A stretch of 64,000 bases of DNA, taken from Biscogniauxia marginata (taxonomy: Eukaryota > Ascomycota > Sordariomycetes > Xylariales > Xylariaceae). The notes beneath the pieces were generated by a model that worked only from the letters and a program-made list of their open reading frames with translations, was not told the DNA's origin and made no database searches. Both the position numbers and the translations under genes were made by a program. The stretch covers positions 718,856 to 782,855 of the forward strand of contig MU404060.1 in NCBI GenBank assembly GCA_022695795.1. The letters run 5' to 3'. Shown piece after piece: positions 59,871 to 64,000 of this stretch (position 1 is its first letter; every line of letters begins with the position of its first letter).

Positions 59871-61060
59871 CGTGTTGGACAGACCAAAAAAAAAAAGCTC
59901 GTGATTGGGAGTATACCGAAGGAGATGTGAGATGTGAGTAATTGCTTATTTACAATACGATTGGTATCCCAGAAGAACACGAGATGCCGGAAGGAAAATA
60001 ATATAGGTGGTTGTGGAGTTGGATGGGGATAAAATGGATGGGGGATATTCGGGGGGGCTGAGGAAGTCAGGTCGAGGTTTCTATTAGTCTACGCAACTTT
60101 ATGAGGATGCAGATGCCGCTTTTTTACCACGACCACTTCAGCCGAGGCAGCTTGACGGCAGGTCCCAGGAATGCCGAGGGGACCCAGGCGCCCCACGCTT
60201 GTCCACGCTTACCCATCCTGCCCGGACACGGCGTGCCTGCTATTCCTCATTTGGTTAGTGTCTATCTGGGGCCGGTTCTACGTGGTGTAGGAAATCATAT
60301 GTCAAGCTGTTGTCTAGTACGGTTATGAGGTCATGCGTATGACACGTTAAATGCAGGTGCTGACTCCATTCTGTGCTTAAGCTGTCCCGTCTCTTTTTAA
60401 CTTTGATCTGCTCTATGTGTAGTAAACTGCTGTCGTTGTAATATCACATGAGCCTCAATCAACTTACTTACATGTAGTCCCTACGTGCTGAAGAGGTTCC
60501 GGCTAAAATAAAAAGAAAGGACTTCATATTGCATGGTTAATCTTAGCAATGTGACTTGTCTGGCCTCCAATTTACCGCGATAGGATACCTGGCAGTAATT
60601 GTAGCTCCCTGGAAAAACAACCCCCAAGAATTACTTTTCATCATCGGTAAGTTATTCATAACTCAAAAAGATGAGGATTGCATCAAAGTTTCAATAAGTG
60701 TATAGTGAGTAACTAATTGTATTATAACTCTAAATTAGTAACTTTTCTCTGTTCTTCTATACTGATTTCTATTTCTATTGCAGGAGCTTTAGCTGCACTA
60801 CATAGGTATGTATTCACTTTCCCCGCAAAATCCCTCCGCACTCTACATGGACCAATAATATAGGTCTGGTACTTATAACCTTAGTATGAACTACCTAAGT
60901 TAGTTACCGAGCCGGTATGTATACAGGGAAAATAGCCGAGGAAACAAGCCTCTTCTACATACTAACATATTATTCTACCTACCTTTTACTACTAATCAAC
61001 TCTTAACTAATTCACTAATACCGCTATAATCCAGCTAGCCAATTAGATCCCTCCATTTTA
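59871..61060. other. FOX2 promoter and transition to AT-rich DNA
   Basis: Upstream region of FOX2 with a poly-A run just before the start codon and two CCGAGG motifs at 60142-60179. No other gene seen. Base composition shifts steadily towards A+T after about 60600. Confidence 0.6.
60142..60179. promoter_or_regulatory. paired CCGAGG fatty-acid response motifs
   Basis: Two exact CCGAGG hexamers at 60142-60147 and 60174-60179, spaced 32 bases start to start (about three helical turns) and 272-309 bases upstream of the FOX2 start codon. In Aspergillus the zinc-cluster regulators FarA and FarB act through this core (CCTCGG on the other strand) at beta-oxidation and peroxisome genes. Function here is inferred from motif and position. 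Confidence 0.6.
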
Positions 61061-61227
61061 CCCCAGACTTTTACACGTAATATTAGATTTTTTAATAACT
61101 TTTAATTAATTACGAGATATATTTATATTAATTAATCACGCGTAATTTATAACATTTAACTATATAAATTATTAATATTTTTATATTATTATTAAAATAT
61201 TATATTATTATAAAGTATAATATATTA

Positions 61228-62067
61228 ACATGTTTTATATATAAATAAGTTATATAAATAAGTAAGTTATTTGATTTTTTATATAAAATTGACTTTTTCA
61301 AAAATTTATAACTTTACATATAAAAGTTATAAAAATTTCGAACCTTTTTCTTTAATTATATAATTATATAACATAACTAAATATAAAATTGAAAAAATTA
61401 TAATAAATATACGCGAAAAAAAATCAAAACAAAACGCACGGACCTTTTTATTAAGGATTTTAATTTTATATTTAGTTATTTTATATAAATAACATGTCTT
61501 ATAAGTAAGTAGGCTATATAAACAAGTGGGCCACTTAATTTCTTATATAAAATCGACTTTTTCAAAATTTTATAACTTTACGTGTAAAAGTCGTAAAAAC
61601 CTCGAACCTTTTTTTTAGTTATATAATTATAATGTTTAACTAAAAATAAAATCGAAAAAAATATAAGTAAAATATATAAAGAAATACGTAAAAAGGTCTA
61701 TGCGTTTTATTTTAATTTTAGTTTTTACGCGTTTTCTTTTCGCGTTTTTTAAAAATTATTTTTTTTCGATTTTATTTTTAGTTAAACCGTATAATTATAT
61801 AACTAATGAAAAAAGTTCGAGATTTTTACGATTTTTACGCGTAAAGTTATAAATTTTTAAAAAAAGTCGATTTTGTATGGGAAATTAAGTGGCCTACTCT
61901 CTTGTGTGACCCACTCGCTTATAAGACACGTTATATAATTAAAGAAAAAGGTCCGAGATTTTTACGATTTTTACATACGAAGTTATGAATTTTTGAAAAA
62001 GTCGATTTTATATAAAAAATTAAGTGACTTACTTATTTATATAACTTATTCGTATATAAAACAAGTT
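61228..62067. mobile_element. palindromic foldback element, interrupted by a second copy
   Basis: Outer left arm starts AACATGTTTTATATA at 61228 and its inverted counterpart ends TATAAAACAAGTT at 62067. Both arms contain TATATAAAATYGACTTTTTC followed by an inner AATTATATAATTATATAA block. The right arm is broken off near 61490 and resumes near 61932, on either side of the nested copy. No coding capacity. A non-autonomous transposon with very long inverted ends is the likeliest origin. Confidence 0.6.
61491..61932. mobile_element. nested palindromic foldback element
   Basis: About 440 bases with near-complete inverted symmetry around position 61711. Left end AACATGTCTTATAAGTAAGT pairs with a right end reading CGCTTATAAGACACGTT on the plus strand. 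Inner words TAAGTGGCC and GGCCACTTA mark the arms. It sits inside the outer element. TTATATAA occurs at both junctions (61481-61488 and 61931-61938), a candidate target-site duplication. It keeps more G+C than its host copy, suggesting later insertion. Confidence 0.6.
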
Positions 62068-62639
62068 ATATAAACAAATAAGTTATTTAAATAAATAAGC
62101 TAATTTTTATAATTTTAATTATTAAAAATATTTACGTAATATTAAAATTAATTAATTATTATTATTATTTAAATCGATTAACTTATAAATAATATATTTA
62201 TTATTATTATTAAAAAGCGTAAAATTAAATTTACATGTTTTTTAAAAATAAAAATAAAAATTACTTATTTTAAAAATCGATAATATTAATAAAAACTTAA
62301 ATAATTAGTTTATATAGTTAAATATTATTATAAGCAAGCTTAATATAATGTGTATATTTATTATAACTAATATTAATATATGCTTTACTTATTTTAAGTT
62401 AGTTTTTAATTTAAAACACATATATATAAAGGTGGACTCCTTTTTTTTATATTAAAATAAGGTAAGTGTTTGTTTTATTTTATCTTTTTTTATAAAAATA
62501 CATTAGTTATACTTAACTTACCTTTTTAACGTAATAAATATAAATAATATTATTTAAAAATTAATTATTATAAATTAACGACTTTTTATAATGTTTTCGT
62601 ATAATATTATAAAAGCGAAATAATAATATATTTATATAA

Positions 62640-63292
62640 CGTATTATATAAATAAATAAATAAAATAAGTTTATAAACAAAATGATTTTTTATATAAAAT
62701 CGACTTTTTTAAAAATTTATAACTTTTCGCGTAAAAATCGTAAAAATCTCGGACTTTTTTTATTTTAGTTATATAGTTATATAATTTAATTAAATTGAAA
62801 TTCGAAAAATAGAAAATTAAATATATATAAAAAATTACGTAAAACGGTTTATACGTTTTATTATAATTTTAGTTTTCACGTGTTTTTTTTCGTGTTTTTT
62901 AATATTAATTTCTTTAATTTTAATTTTAATTAAACTATATATATTAATAAGTACGTACGTAAACGAAAGTAAATAACTAATAAGCAAAGTAAATAGGGTG
63001 AGACGGGTTATGTTAAATTATCTAAAAAAAGAACTATTTATTAAGGGTTACGTAAAAGGTGTAACTCTTTATATATTAAAAATATATAAATATATAAATA
63101 CGTAGGCACTTCCCTTTTAAATGACTGTATCTAGGTAATTTTAATGCTTGTTATTTAACTATTAATATAATTATATAATTAAAAAAAGGTTCGAGATTTT
63201 TACGATTTTTACGTAGAAAGTTATAAAATTAAAAAAAAAAGTCGATTTTATATAAAAAACCATTTCGTTTATTAGTTTATATAATATATTAT
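62640..63292. mobile_element. palindromic foldback element, copy with internal insertion
   Basis: Left end near AACGTATTATATAAA (62638), then the TATATAAAATCGACTTTTTT word; the inverted right arm has AAAGTCGATTTTATATAAA at about 63238-63256 and ends near 63292. About 230 bases at 62935-63165 break the symmetry and have no counterpart in the other copies, so they are probably an insertion. Confidence 0.55.
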
Positions 63293-63499
63293 ATAAATTT
63301 TTATTTTTTATTTAAATTATTTAAAGTTAAAGTTTTATATAAAGTTTAAAACCTCTTTATAAATTTTTATTAATAATATAAATAAATATTTAATAAATAT
63401 AATATTACATATAATTATTAAAAATTAAGCTTTAATTATTACTTTAATTATATAATTATATTTTATTAATATTATTAAATTTAAATAAATTTTAATAAT

Positions 63500-64000
63500 A
63501 ACGTATTATATAAACAAGTAAACAAAACAGGCTTGTAAACGAAATAATTTCTTATATAAAATCGACTTTTTCGAAAATTTATAACTTTACACGTAAAAAT
63601 CGGAAAGATCTCGAACCTTTTTTTTAATTATATAGTTATATAATTTAACTAAAAAAATAATAAAAAATAAAAAGTAAAATATATAAAAATACATAAAAAG
63701 GTTCGTATGTTTTATTATAATTTTAGTTTTTATATGTTTTCTTTTTATGTTTTTCACTTTTTATTTTTTTGAATTTTATTTTAATTAAACTATATAATTA
63801 TATAACTAGAAAAAAAGGTTCGAGATCTTTTCGACTTTTATATATAAAGTTATACATTTTCGAAAAAGTCGATTTTATATAAAAAACCATTTTATTTATA
63901 AGTTTATTTTATTTATAAGTTTATTTTATTTATAAGTTTATTTTATTTATAAGTTTATTTTATTTATAAGTTTATTTTATTTATAAGTTTATTTTATTTA
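63500..64000. mobile_element. palindromic foldback element running off the window
   Basis: Left end AACGTATTATATAAACAAG at 63500, then the TATATAAAATCGACTTTTTC word at about 63554; the inverted arm carries GAAAAAGTCGATTTTATATA near 63861-63880. The centre of symmetry is near 63710. The right terminus merges into a 17-bp tandem array and the true end is outside the window. Confidence 0.55.
63890..64000. repeat. 17-bp tandem repeat array
   Basis: At least six near-identical head-to-tail copies of TTTATTTTATTTATAAG, continuing to the window edge. At the opposite end of the same element the corresponding sequence is two diverged 17-base units, so the array looks like an expansion of the element's own terminal sequence. 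Confidence 0.85.

Larger units (their letters stand above)
61060..64000. repeat. AT-rich, RIP-like repeat block
   Basis: From about 61060 to the end of the window the sequence is almost entirely A and T, with abundant TA steps and no plausible genes. Within it, a recurring word (TATATAAAATCGACTTTTTC and its reverse complement) appears at least eight times in alternating orientation, marking palindromic elements listed separately. Such blocks in ascomycetes usually result from repeat-induced C-to-T mutation of duplicated DNA. Scattered remaining CG dinucleotides and differences between copies fit that process. Confidence 0.85.

Noticed and set aside
63890..64000. Regular repeat considered as a CRISPR array
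   Set aside because: Head-to-tail 17-bp units without spacers in an AT-rich fungal repeat block.

Overview
This window looks like nuclear DNA from a filamentous ascomycete (Pezizomycotina, probably Sordariomycetes-like). The evidence is short GT-AG introns (about 50-115 nt) with a few GC-AG ones, a fungal multifunctional beta-oxidation enzyme, fungal-type surface proteins, a tRNA-Pro gene with an intron, and a right end that falls abruptly into extremely AT-rich repeat DNA of the kind left by repeat-induced point mutation (RIP). Gene models were built by joining open frames at splice sites. In all ten models that have introns the exon lengths sum to a multiple of three.

Left part (1-20 kb): a Tah18-type diflavin reductase (1778-4422, +); a secreted, probably GPI-anchored Ser/Thr-rich repeat protein (9356-11609, -); and a membrane-anchored aspartic-peptidase-fold protein whose first catalytic Asp is replaced by Ser (15062-17737, +). 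Between them lie long gene-poor spacers, a SINE-like element with a tRNA-type promoter (about 18050-18296) and a tRNA-Pro relic (about 19205-19338).

Middle (20-30 kb), all on the minus strand: an Ufo1-like F-box protein with WD-type repeats and two ubiquitin-interacting motifs (20096-23644), an anion:cation-symporter family MFS transporter (24463-26461), and an Msb2-like signalling mucin (27461-29968). A 12.4-kb stretch (29969-42374) follows in which I can support no gene; it holds microsatellites and one striking hairpin.

Right part (42-60 kb): FKBP12 (42375-43072, +), tRNA-Pro(CGG) (44496-44592, -), a full-length ABCC/MRP transporter (45102-50168, -), an RNF216-like RBR ubiquitin ligase with a hydrophobic segment inside its IBR region (51570-53558, +), a low-complexity protein with a possible C-terminal zinc site (54935-55693, +), and the peroxisomal multifunctional enzyme FOX2 (56843-59870, -) with two CCGAGG fatty-acid-response motifs upstream.

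From about 61.1 kb to the end the sequence is AT-rich and built of long palindromic (foldback) elements, one nested inside another, ending in a 17-bp tandem array that runs off the window. This is the part least explained by known genes. The genes do not form one pathway. Shared themes are cell-surface sensing or adhesion (three Ser/Thr-rich or receptor-like proteins), ubiquitin (F-box/UIM and RBR proteins) and small-molecule transport.
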